Source: Pelagerythrobacter marinus | Lineage (GTDB): Bacteria > Pseudomonadota > Alphaproteobacteria > Sphingomonadales > Sphingomonadaceae | DNA: 64,000 bases | Assembly (NCBI RefSeq): GCF_009827515.1 | Contig: NZ_WTYO01000001.1 | Coordinates: 353,501-417,500, forward strand | Reading direction: 5' to 3' | Shown here: in pieces, positions 35,974-44,463 of the stretch | Position numbering within the stretch: the stretch's first letter is position 1 | How the letters are laid out: each line of letters begins with the position of its first letter | Made by a program: the position numbers and the translations under genes | Notes under the pieces: generated by a model | The model's database searches: none | The model's input: the letters and a program-made list of their open reading frames with translations, nothing else | What the model was told of the DNA's origin: nothing

Positions 35974-36000
35974 CGCGCGGGCGGTTTTTCCGCCTGCGCG
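35974..36000 (+). terminator. Terminator-like hairpin closing the secreted-protein cluster
   Basis: CGCGCGGGCGG and CCGCCTGCGCG pair over 11 positions (one G-T wobble) around TTTTT. It starts 10 bases after the small secreted protein's stop. No T tract follows the stem. Confidence 0.55.
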
Positions 36001-36232
36001 AATGCACGTCGCCTGCTCTTCGTCAGAAGCCGCTGCGCCGGCTTCCGTCTCGCCCGATGCGCCAAACGCCGGCCTGCGTGGAAGACGGGAAGGGTAGTCT
36101 TCGCGTGGACCGGACGGCCGGCCAGGCCCCGATAGCAGCCCGGCAGCCCCCGTTCTTTTTTGGCCTGTCCCCCTTTCGTCGGCGGGCGGGGTGGCCTAGC
36201 GCTCTTGCGATTGCGGAGAAGGGAGCGCGTTC

Positions 36233-38056
36233 ATGCGGTTGATTTCATTGATGGGTGCCTGCGTCCTGGCGGCTTGTCCGGTGGCGGCGCAGGACGCGGC
36301 CAATGTCGCCGACACGACGGCCGCGGCGACGCAGGGGATCGGACCGGGCGCGCGGCCGGTGGGGGCGGACTGGAGCCGCAGCCCGGTCGTCGCGCGCGAG
36401 GGGATGGCGGCCACCGCGCATCCGCTGGCGACGCAGGTCGCGCTCGATATTCTCAAGGCCGGGGGCAGCGCGGTCGACGCGGCGATCGCGGCCAATGCCG
36501 CGCTCGGCCTGATGGAGCCGACCGGCAACGGGATCGGCGGCGACCTGTTCGCGATCGTCTATGACCCCGCGACCGGGCACCTGCACGGCATCAACGGCTC
36601 GGGCCGTTCGCCGGCGGGCCAGACGCTGGAGCAGCTGAGGGCCCGGCTGGGCGATGGGGCGACGTCGATCCCGCCGGTCGGCCCCCTGCCGGTGACCGTT
36701 CCCGGCACCGTCGATGCATGGTTCGCGCTGCATGATCGGTTCGGCAAGCTGCCGATGGCCGACAACCTCGCCCCCACGATCCGCTACGCGCGCGAAGGGC
36801 ACCCGGTCGCGCCGGTCATCGAGATGTACCTGGCCCGCGCGCTGAGGAGCTACGAGGCGCGGCAGGAAGAGCACCCGTTCGATTTCGCCAATGCCCGGGC
36901 GACCTGGTTCGCCGACGGCCCGCCCGCGCCGGGCGAGATCTTCCGCAACCCCGACCTCGCCGACACGCTGGAGCGTATTGCCGCGGGCGGGCGCGACGAG
37001 TTCTACGAGGGCGAGACCGCGCGCATCATGGTCGATTACCTGCGCCGGCAGGGCAGCGCGTTCACCCTGGCCGACTTTGCCGCGCACGAGAGCGAATGGG
37101 TCGATGTCGCCTGCGTCGCCTACCGCGACGGGTACGAGCTGTGCGAATTGCCGCCGAACTCGCAAGGCTATGCCGCGTTGCAGATGGTCAACATCCTCAA
37201 GAACGTGGACCTGGCGCAGTGGGAACGCGGTTCGGCACAAGTGCTGCACTACATCACCGAGGCCAAGCGGCTCGCTTTCGCCGATGTCGCGCGCTTCTAC
37301 GCCGATCCCGATTTCGCAGCGGCGCCGGCCGAGCTGCTGAGCGAGGAGTACGGGCGTGCGCGGTTCGCGCTGATCGATCCCGAACGGGCCACGCCGGCCT
37401 TTGCCGCGGGCGACCTGGTCGCTCCGCAGCTGGAGGGGCCGGGAGACACGACCTACCTGACCGTGGCGGACAGGGACGGGATGATGGTCAGCCTGATCCA
37501 GTCGAACTATCGCGGGATGGGCGGCGGGCTCGTCGCCGACGGGCTGGGCTTCATGTTCCAGGACCGCGGCGAGCTGTTCAGCCTCGATCCGGAACATCCC
37601 AATGCCTATGCCCCGGCAAAAAGGCCGTTCCACACGATCATCCCCGCCTTCGTGAAGAAGGACGGCAAGCCTTTCATGAGCTTCGGCCTGATGGGCGGCG
37701 GGATGCAGCCGCAGGGGCACGTCCAGGTCCTGGTCAACCTGGTCGATTTCGGGATGAACCTGCAGGAAGCCGGCGACGCGGCGCGCCTGATGCACGACGG
37801 CGGCCGGCAGCCGACCGACGCGCTGGCCGGCAGCGCCGCCGACAGCATGGCGGTGGACGACCTGGGCACGCTGTTCGTGGAACCGGGAATCCCCGCCGCC
37901 ACGGTCGAGGCGCTGCGGGCCATGGGCCACAAGGTCGAGATCGAACGGACCGGGATTCCCTTCGGCGGGTACCAGGCGATCGCGCGCGATCCGGAAAGCG
38001 GCGTTTACACCGGGGCGACCGAGATGCGGAAGGACGGGCAGGCCAGCGGATACTGA
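36233..38056 (+). CDS. Gamma-glutamyltransferase family protein
   Basis: 607 residues, N-terminal nucleophile hydrolase. A signal peptide (LMGACVLAACPVAAQ) may be a lipoprotein type (LAAC). Family marks: AATAHPLATQVALDILKAGGSAVDAAIAANAALGLMEPTGNGIGGDLFAIVYD, LPPNSQG, and the self-cleavage site GDTTYLTVADRDG with nucleophile Thr406. Classical enzymes read TTH there; TTY is like YwrD-type members, so the substrate may not be glutathione. A GNGIGGD loop and a C-terminal GGGMQPQGHVQ are present. It acts in the periplasm. An AGAAGGGAG ribosome site precedes the start. It lies between the secreted cluster and a TonB receptor. Confidence 0.9.
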   Translation: MRLISLMGACVLAACPVAAQDAANVADTTAAATQGIGPGARPVGADWSRSPVVAREGMAATAHPLATQVALDILKAGGSAVDAAIAANAALGLMEPTGNGIGGDLFAIVYDPATGHLHGINGSGRSPAGQTLEQLRARLGDGATSIPPVGPLPVTVPGTVDAWFALHDRFGKLPMADNLAPTIRYAREGHPVAPVIEMYLARALRSYEARQEEHPFDFANARATWFADGPPAPGEIFRNPDLADTLERIAAGGRDEFYEGETARIMVDYLRRQGSAFTLADFAAHESEWVDVACVAYRDGYELCELPPNSQGYAALQMVNILKNVDLAQWERGSAQVLHYITEAKRLAFADVARFYADPDFAAAPAELLSEEYGRARFALIDPERATPAFAAGDLVAPQLEGPGDTTYLTVADRDGMMVSLIQSNYRGMGGGLVADGLGFMFQDRGELFSLDPEHPNAYAPAKRPFHTIIPAFVKKDGKPFMSFGLMGGGMQPQGHVQVLVNLVDFGMNLQEAGDAARLMHDGGRQPTDALAGSAADSMAVDDLGTLFVEPGIPAATVEALRAMGHKVEIERTGIPFGGYQAIARDPESGVYTGATEMRKDGQASGY

Positions 38057-38065
38057 GGGCGGGGC

Positions 38066-38094
38066 CGGGCCCGGTTTCGACGGAACCGGGCCCG
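38066..38094 (+). terminator. Hairpin after the gamma-glutamyltransferase gene
   Basis: CGGGCCCGGTT and AACCGGGCCCG form a perfect 11-bp stem with a 7-base loop, 9 bases after the stop. A weak or missing T tract leaves its strength uncertain. Confidence 0.6.
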
Positions 38095-38160
38095 CGCAGC
38101 TGGCCGCCGTGGAAGCGATAGCCGCGCACGCCGGGAAAGCGGCATATCGTGCTTGCCATT

Positions 38161-38179
38161 GATAAGCATTCGCATTAGC
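38161..38179. promoter_or_regulatory. Fur-box-like site upstream of the TonB receptor
   Basis: GATAAGCATTCGCATTAGC matches 13 of 19 positions of the classical GATAATGATAATCATTATC. It lies 53 bases before the receptor start. Iron-dependent repression by Fur is inferred. Confidence 0.5.
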
Positions 38180-38231
38180 GGGACGGCGATGGCCGCATCC
38201 GGCCTGTCGTCGATGCCGAAGCGAGGTTCCC

Positions 38232-40340
38232 ATGTCCCAGTCCAAGGCGAGCCTTCTCGCCGCCGCCGCGATCGTCCTTCCCTCCGCCGCCGCTGCCCAG
38301 TCCACGCCGCAGCCCGATGCCGCGCACGCCGGCGATACCCGGCAGGACGCAGCCGCCTCCGCCGCCGCACCCGCCGAGGGCGCGCCTGCCGCGGCCCCGA
38401 TCGTCGTGGTCGGCAAGCTGACCGATTCGGCGATCACCCGCGACGATGTCGAGCTGACCCAGGCCAACGATCTCGCCGACCTGTTCCGCAGCACCCCCTC
38501 GGTCTCGGTCGGGGGCGCGATCGGCATAGCGCAGAAGATCTACGTTCGCGGGCTGGAGGATTCGCAGCTCAACGTCTCGATCGACGGCGCGCAGGTCCAG
38601 GGGACGCTGTTCCACCACGTCGGGCGCGTGTCGATCGAACCGGAACTGCTCGAGCGGGTCGAGGTGCAGACCGGCGCGGGCGAGGCCACCGCGGGCTTCG
38701 GCGCGATCGGCGGGGCGATCCGCTTCCGCACGCGCGATGCCGCCGACCTGCTGGAGCCGGGGCGCGACGTGGGCGCGATCGTCAAGGCCGGCTGGTTCTC
38801 CAACGATGGCTACAAGCTTTCGGGTACGGCCTTCGGGCGGCTGGCCGGCGACGTCGGGATCGTCGCCGCCTACGTCCACCAGGACCGTGATCCCTATCGC
38901 GACGGCCATGGCGAGCGGGTTCCGGGCAGCGGGGCGGAGCAGAACGTCGCCTTCGTCAAGCTGGGCGGCGATGTCGGCGGCGGCCATGGCTTCTCGCTCA
39001 GCTATGAACAGCGGGAGGAAGAGGGCGAGTTCGGCGCGCGGCCCAACTGGCCGGTGATGGAAGGCGACGACCTGTTCCCGGCCGAGGCGAGCCGGCGAAC
39101 GGTGATCGGCAATTACCGCTTCGACGATGGCGGCCCGGTGGGGCTGGAACTGGTGGGTTACTGGACCCGGGCCGAATTCGAGCTCGACCGGTTCGACCGC
39201 TGGGGCCTCTACGGTGCGGAGATCGAGAACTGGGGCGGCGACCTGCGGATCGGCGCCTCGGTGGGCGCGCACGACATCGTCGGCGGGGTCGCATATCGCA
39301 ACGATTCGGTCGCGAGCGCCTACCTCGCCGAGCCGGCGACCTGGCAGCCCTGGGCCTGGGACCCGGACATTGGCCGCTTCGGCGAAAGCGGCGAACTGGT
39401 CGGCGTCTATGTCCAGGACCGCTGGCAGGTGGCCGATCCGCTGCTCCTGAGCTTCGGGGCCCGTTACGACTACTACACGCTCGACATCGAGACTTACGGC
39501 GTGGGTACGAGCAGCAGCGGCGTCTCGTTCAATATCGGCGCCGATCTGGAGATCCTGCCCGGGCTGACCGCCAATGCCGGCTATGCCGAGGCCTTCCGCG
39601 GCAAGGAGATCGGCGATGCCTTCACCCTCGAACATCGCCCGGGTCGCGCGATCCTCCAGCCCGGCCTGCAGCCGGAGACGGTCGGCAATCTCGAGGTCGG
39701 CCTCGCCTACGATCGCGGCGGCTTCCATGCCTCTGCCGCCTATTACGCGATGGAGATCGAGGACGTCGTCTTCGATCAGCTCTATCGCGGGCCGTTCCCG
39801 CAGGACGGCGTCTATTTCGAGAACGTCGGCACGTTCCGTTCGGAAGGGTTCGAGCTGCGGGCCGGCTATCGCCGCGGCGCGTTCGGGATCAGCGGGTTCT
39901 ACAACCACTACGATCCCGAGCTGAACGATCGCCCGGTCAACGGCTACGAACACCTGGCGCTCGGCAATACGCTGGGCGACCAGTGGAACGTCAGCGCGAC
40001 GTTCGATCCTTCGCCCGCGCTGGGTTTCGAAGCGAGCCTGACCCGGTTCGAGCGGGTCGAGGATCTCGAGGTCCTGTTCCGCGACGTCGAGCTGGGGTAC
40101 GTGCCCGCGACCGAGTTCATCGACAAGCCCGGCTATACCACGCTGGACCTTTTCGCCCGCTGGCAGCCGCTGGGCAGCGACCGTTTCGAGCTGCTGGCCG
40201 CGGTCTACAACCTGTTCGACGAGGCCTATATCGCCCACGCCAGCGTGGCCGATTACAGCGCGATCCCCGACTACGGCATCGTTTCGGGCGTGCGCGAGCC
40301 CGGGCGCAACTTCCGCCTCGGCGCCGCGTTCCGGTTCTGA
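38232..40340 (+). CDS. TonB-dependent outer-membrane receptor, iron-type
   Basis: 702 residues, without an STN domain. A signal peptide ends near PSAAAAQ, then an Ala/Pro-rich linker and a TonB-box-like IVVVGKL. The plug has SVSVGGAIGIAQKIYVRGLEDSQLNVSIDGAQVQGTLFHHVG and VEVQTGAGEATAGFGAIGGAI, in the style of heme/siderophore receptors. The barrel ends in a canonical aromatic-terminated strand. It contains NAGYAEAFRGKEIGDAFTLEH, near the place of the FRAP/NPNL loop in heme receptors, but the motif is not exact. A Fur-box-like site upstream supports an iron role. Confidence 0.9.
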   Translation: MSQSKASLLAAAAIVLPSAAAAQSTPQPDAAHAGDTRQDAAASAAAPAEGAPAAAPIVVVGKLTDSAITRDDVELTQANDLADLFRSTPSVSVGGAIGIAQKIYVRGLEDSQLNVSIDGAQVQGTLFHHVGRVSIEPELLERVEVQTGAGEATAGFGAIGGAIRFRTRDAADLLEPGRDVGAIVKAGWFSNDGYKLSGTAFGRLAGDVGIVAAYVHQDRDPYRDGHGERVPGSGAEQNVAFVKLGGDVGGGHGFSLSYEQREEEGEFGARPNWPVMEGDDLFPAEASRRTVIGNYRFDDGGPVGLELVGYWTRAEFELDRFDRWGLYGAEIENWGGDLRIGASVGAHDIVGGVAYRNDSVASAYLAEPATWQPWAWDPDIGRFGESGELVGVYVQDRWQVADPLLLSFGARYDYYTLDIETYGVGTSSSGVSFNIGADLEILPGLTANAGYAEAFRGKEIGDAFTLEHRPGRAILQPGLQPETVGNLEVGLAYDRGGFHASAAYYAMEIEDVVFDQLYRGPFPQDGVYFENVGTFRSEGFELRAGYRRGAFGISGFYNHYDPELNDRPVNGYEHLALGNTLGDQWNVSATFDPSPALGFEASLTRFERVEDLEVLFRDVELGYVPATEFIDKPGYTTLDLFARWQPLGSDRFELLAAVYNLFDEAYIAHASVADYSAIPDYGIVSGVREPGRNFRLGAAFRF

Positions 40341-40395
40341 TCGGAGGCAAGCCCCGCCGCGCCGCCTTGCCGGCGGGCGCGGGGCCGGCAGGGGG

Positions 40396-41913
40396 TCAGA
40401 GGCAGGCCTCGAGATAGGCCTGGTCGAAACCGAACTGGCGCGCCTTTTCCAGCGTATAGGGGCGCAGGCCCGAACTGCGGAACTCGCCCAGGATCTTGCC
40501 GTCCTCGGTTTCGTCCATGTATTCGAACTTGAACAGTTCCTGGGTGACGATCACGTCGCCTTCCATCCCGATCACCTCGGTGATGTTGGTCGTCCGGCGC
40601 GAGCCGTCGCGCAGGCGCTTGACCTGGACGATCAGGTCCACGCTTTCCGCGATCTGGCGGCTGATGGCCTCCTTCGGGATCTTGATGTCGCCCATCATGA
40701 TCATGTTTTCCATGCGGCCCAGGCATTCGCGCGGGCTGTTGGCGTGAAGCGTGCACATCGAACCGTCGTGGCCGGTGTTCATCGCCGCGAGCAGGTCGAA
40801 ACATTCCGCGCCGCGGATCTCGCCCAGGATGATCCGGTCGGGGCGCATACGCAGCGCGTTCTTGACCAGGTCGCCGATCGTGATCGCGCCCTGGCCTTCC
40901 AGGTTCGGCGGGCGCGTTTCCAGCGGCAGCCAGTGCGGCTGCTGCAGGCGAAGCTCGGCCGCGTCCTCGATCGTCAGCACGCGTTCGCCCGGGTCGATCA
41001 TCTTCGACAGCGCGTTCAGCATCGTCGTCTTGCCCGACCCGGTACCGCCGGAAATGACGACGTTCATCCGGCACGCGCCCGCGATCTTCAGCGCGGTGCA
41101 CATCTTGTCGGACATCGAGCCGAATTCCTTGAGCATGTCGAGGGTGATCGGCTTCTCGGAGAACTTGCGGATCGAGATCGCGGTGCCGCGCAGGCTCAGC
41201 GGCGGGACGATCACGTTGACGCGGCTGCCGTCCTTCAGACGGGCGTCGGCCAGCGGCGTGGTCTGGTCGACGCGGCGGCCGACCTGGTTCACGATCCGCT
41301 GCGCGATCTGGAACAGGTGCTGTTCGTCGCGGAACTTGATCGGCGCGACGACCAGCTTGCCCTTCTTCTCGATGTAGGTCTGGTCCGGGCCGTTGACCAT
41401 GATGTCGGAGACATCGGGATCGTTCAGCAGCTCCTCCAGCGGGCCGAAGCCGAGCAGCTCGTCGATCAGCACCTTTTCCAGCGCGAACTGTTCGCGGCGG
41501 TTCAGCGTGACCTTGAGCTCGGCCAACACTTCCATGATGATCGGGCGGAACTCTTCGGAAAGCTCGTCCTTGGTCAGGGTCGCCGCCGCTTCGGGATCGA
41601 CCCGTTCGAGCAGCCGCGGCAGGACCTGTTCCTTGATCTTGTGGACGCTCGCCTCGAAGCCGCCGATCTCGGCCTGTTCGTGGATCGCGTTGGCGCGGTC
41701 CGCCAGGCGCGTCATCGCGTCGGCCTTGTTCGGGGCTGCCGGTTCGCTGGGGGCAGGGGCTTCCTCGCCCGGCAGGGGCGGGAACTGGTCGCCGCCGGGA
41801 GGCGGGGCGGGACGTGCCGCCTCGCCGCCTTTCATGGGCCGGGCCACGCCGAACGACGGGCGGCTGCCGGGCGCCATTCCGCCTGGACCGTTCTTCCTGC
41901 CGAATGCGCTCAT
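40396..41913 (-). CDS. cpaF: CpaF-type secretion ATPase (Flp/Tad pilus assembly)
   Basis: 505 residues from the ATG at 41913. A Pro/Gly-rich N-terminus of 65 residues is followed by a helical domain and the GspE/CpaF ATPase. Walker A is GGTGSGKTT at 289-297, the Asp box is LTIEDAAELRLQQPHW, and Walker B and His box read RPDRIILGEIRGAECFDLLAAMNTGHDGSMCTLHAN. CpaF powers assembly of Flp/Tad pili. No other cpa/tad gene is next to it. The upstream gene is an O-antigen ligase-like membrane protein and the downstream neighbour is convergent. Confidence 0.93.
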   Translation of the reverse strand: MSAFGRKNGPGGMAPGSRPSFGVARPMKGGEAARPAPPPGGDQFPPLPGEEAPAPSEPAAPNKADAMTRLADRANAIHEQAEIGGFEASVHKIKEQVLPRLLERVDPEAAATLTKDELSEEFRPIIMEVLAELKVTLNRREQFALEKVLIDELLGFGPLEELLNDPDVSDIMVNGPDQTYIEKKGKLVVAPIKFRDEQHLFQIAQRIVNQVGRRVDQTTPLADARLKDGSRVNVIVPPLSLRGTAISIRKFSEKPITLDMLKEFGSMSDKMCTALKIAGACRMNVVISGGTGSGKTTMLNALSKMIDPGERVLTIEDAAELRLQQPHWLPLETRPPNLEGQGAITIGDLVKNALRMRPDRIILGEIRGAECFDLLAAMNTGHDGSMCTLHANSPRECLGRMENMIMMGDIKIPKEAISRQIAESVDLIVQVKRLRDGSRRTTNITEVIGMEGDVIVTQELFKFEYMDETEDGKILGEFRSSGLRPYTLEKARQFGFDQAYLEACL

Positions 41914-42006
41914 TGCGTGACCCCTTGGTTTCAAATCATCCGAAAGAGCCGCCGGCGCATGGTGACGATGGCCCCTCTCAACGTGGTGAATAATTGGGAA
42001 AGTTAA

Positions 42007-43314
42007 TTATTTTGCTAAGGCGCCGCCCCCCGTGCGGTGCCCCTCGGGTCGCCCCGCGTTGAGCAGGGCCAGGCACGTCACCACGATCATGACCGGGTAG
42101 GCGTGATAGAGCGCCCCTTCGAGCATCGCGATCGCGACCAGCCCGGTCAGCGCGGCGGCCGCGGCCCGTTCGCCGTCGCCGGCCCGCCGCGCCAGGCGCA
42201 GCAGGCCCAGGCCCGTCCCCCACAGCATCAGCGCGAGCGCGCCCGTGCCGGCCACTCCCCATTGGTAGAGGAACTGGAGAAGGGCGTTGTGCGGGTGGTT
42301 GATCGCGCCCATCCCCGCTTCGACTTGCGTGCGGAACTGGCCCTCGCCATGGCCGAGCAGGGGCCGTTCGACGATCGCGGCCCAGGTCTCGCGCCAGATA
42401 GCCATGCGGCCCGACGTGTAATGGTCGATCCCGTCGCCCGAGAGCCCGCGGCTGAGGATGCGGTCGAGCCCCCATGCCTCGTGCGGGACGAGCAGGTACG
42501 AGGCCGGCACCGCGACGGCGAGCGCGGCCAGCACGCGCACGGCCAGCCCGCGGCGTTGCCCTTTCGGCAGGAGGACGGCGATGACAGCCATGGCCAGCAG
42601 GCCCGCCGCCAGGGCGACGCGGCTGCCGCTGACGATCGTGAGCCAGAAGCCGAAGGCCCCGCCCACCGTCGCCAGCGCCGCGCCGCGGCCGCGCGCGCCG
42701 CACGACAGGGCGAGGGCGATCGCGGCCAGCGGCACGCCGTAGAAGCCGAGCTGGCGGATATTGGTAATGCCGATGCCGACCCCGACCCAGTTGAAGCCGG
42801 GGTTGCCGAACTCGGCCGCGACGATCGCGGTGAAGACCGCGCCGTAGAGCGCGGCGCCCGCGCAGGCGGCGAGCAGGAAGGACTTGCGCCGGTGCGCCCA
42901 GGCAGAGCCGAGCATGGCCCACAGCGCGAGGCCGAACAGGGCATGGACCACGCTTGTCAGCATCAGGGGCAGCGGGGCACCGGGCCGCGCCGCGATGGCG
43001 AGATTGGTCAGCGCGATCGCGACGAGCCAGCCCGCCGCGCCCGCGCGGGTGGCGGGCGCCAGCCGGGCGAGGGCGGCGCGCATGTCGAAGCCGTCGGCGA
43101 TTGCCAGCGCGATCACCGCCAGTTCGGCAGCCACGATCGGGACGGCGTAGAACAGGATCGCCGGGTGGCTGTCCAGCGCCAGCCAGCCGCCGAGCGCGAA
43201 CAGCGGCGCCGCCAGCGCGACTGTCGCCAGCGCGCCGCACAGCGGCCAGCGCGCGCTGGCCTGCGGGCTGGTCTCGGCAGGGGCGGCGCGATCTGCCGCC
43301 GCGGCGATGGACAT
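42007..43314 (-). CDS. O-antigen ligase/polymerase-like membrane protein
   Basis: 435 residues with about 11-12 hydrophobic segments. A large periplasmic loop holds RILSRGLSGDGIDHYTSGRMAIWRETWAAIVERPLLGHGEGQFR and AINHPHNALLQFLYQWGVAG, the conserved Wzy_C/WaaL motifs (R...G...W, then H-N). These proteins join or polymerise glycans on lipid carriers in the periplasm; ligase versus polymerase cannot be decided. There are no glycosyltransferase neighbours in the window. Confidence 0.85.
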   Translation of the reverse strand: MSIAAAADRAAPAETSPQASARWPLCGALATVALAAPLFALGGWLALDSHPAILFYAVPIVAAELAVIALAIADGFDMRAALARLAPATRAGAAGWLVAIALTNLAIAARPGAPLPLMLTSVVHALFGLALWAMLGSAWAHRRKSFLLAACAGAALYGAVFTAIVAAEFGNPGFNWVGVGIGITNIRQLGFYGVPLAAIALALSCGARGRGAALATVGGAFGFWLTIVSGSRVALAAGLLAMAVIAVLLPKGQRRGLAVRVLAALAVAVPASYLLVPHEAWGLDRILSRGLSGDGIDHYTSGRMAIWRETWAAIVERPLLGHGEGQFRTQVEAGMGAINHPHNALLQFLYQWGVAGTGALALMLWGTGLGLLRLARRAGDGERAAAAALTGLVAIAMLEGALYHAYPVMIVVTCLALLNAGRPEGHRTGGGALAK

Positions 43315-43473
43315 GAAGAACGCCTTCCCGGTCGCGTGAACTCGCCCCGGGGCCTAGGGGGCAAGTTTTAACTTGCGGTAAACCATCGACACCGGCGACG
43401 ATGCAGGCCTGCCGCTGCCGCGACGACCCCTTGGCCGCGGCGCGGGCCAGCCAAGGGGGGGGATTGCCGCCAG

Positions 43474-44382
43474 ATGCGACAGGCCGAACGCACGGGCATC
43501 GTTTGCGCGCTTGCCGGCTTCACCATGCTCTCGCTCGGCGACGCGGTGGTCAAGACGATGGCAGGCATGTGGTCGCCGGTGGCGGTGGCGGCCCTGCGGC
43601 TGGCGTTCGGGGCCGCCGGCCTCTCGCTGATCCTCCTGCTCGGCCAGGGGCCGCGCGCCTTCCGGCCATCGCACCCGTGGCTCCAGGTCGCGCGGGGCGC
43701 ATGCCTGGCGGGGGTGACCTTGTGCTTCTTCTCCGCCGTCTTCGTCCTCCCGCTGGCCGAGACGATGGCGCTGACTTTCGTCGCCCCGATCTTCACCGCG
43801 TTGCTCGCCGGGCCGCTGCTTGGGGAGCGGGTCCGGCCGGTGGTCTGGGTCGCCTCGCTGATCGCGCTCGGCGGCGTGCTGCTAGTCCTGCGGCCCAACC
43901 TCGCCGAAGTCGGGGCCGTGGCCTTCCTGCCGCTGGGTGCCGCCGCATTCTTCAGCCTGATGGTGATCGCCAATCGCGCGTCCTCCGGGCAGGGCAGCAC
44001 CCTGTCGATGCAGGTCTTCATCGTTTCGGTCGCGGCACCGATCCTGGCGCTGGCCGCGCTCGGCGGACACGCCGCGGGGATCGAGGCGCTGCGGATCGGG
44101 CCGCCGCACTGGAGCGTGATCGCGCGCTGCGCGCTGGTGGCGGTAACGGCCAGCATCGCCCACTGGCTCATCTACCTGGGCACGACGCGCGCCGGCGCCT
44201 CGACGGTCGCGCCGATGACCTATGTCCAGATGATCGTCGCCTCGGCCCTGGGCTGGCTCGTCTTCGGCGACGTGCCCGATGCCGCGACGATTGCCGGGGC
44301 CGCCGTGATCATCGGCGCGGGCCTGTTGCTCTGGTGGCGCACCCCGCCGGGCGTGCAGCCACCGGCCCGCCAAGCGGATTGA
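43474..44382 (+). CDS. EamA/DMT family inner-membrane transporter
   Basis: 302 residues with ten predicted membrane helices in two EamA repeats. The first begins MLSLGDAVVKTMAGM and the second SLMVIANRAS. Conserved family segments include LAETMALTFVAPIFTALLAGPLLGERV, HWLIYLGTTRAGASTVAPMTYVQM and GWLVFGDVPDAATIAGAAVIIGAGLLLWW. The exported metabolite is unknown. It is divergent from the O-antigen ligase-like gene and followed by glmS 81 bases later. Confidence 0.9.
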   Translation: MRQAERTGIVCALAGFTMLSLGDAVVKTMAGMWSPVAVAALRLAFGAAGLSLILLLGQGPRAFRPSHPWLQVARGACLAGVTLCFFSAVFVLPLAETMALTFVAPIFTALLAGPLLGERVRPVVWVASLIALGGVLLVLRPNLAEVGAVAFLPLGAAAFFSLMVIANRASSGQGSTLSMQVFIVSVAAPILALAALGGHAAGIEALRIGPPHWSVIARCALVAVTASIAHWLIYLGTTRAGASTVAPMTYVQMIVASALGWLVFGDVPDAATIAGAAVIIGAGLLLWWRTPPGVQPPARQAD

Positions 44383-44463
44383 CGCGCGCGCCTTTTCCCG
44401 CGAGCAGGCGGCAAACCGCATCGGGCGCTCCGCCCGCCAACCACAACCCGGGGTAACCAGTTC

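Noticed and set aside
38175-40238. A 687-codon minus-strand frame opposite the TonB receptor
   Set aside because: The receptor on the plus strand has plug and barrel motifs; the antisense reading has none.
44383-44463. A glmS ribozyme or riboswitch in the glmS leader
   Set aside because: The leader is only 81 bases and lacks the ribozyme core; that ribozyme is typical of Gram-positive bacteria.
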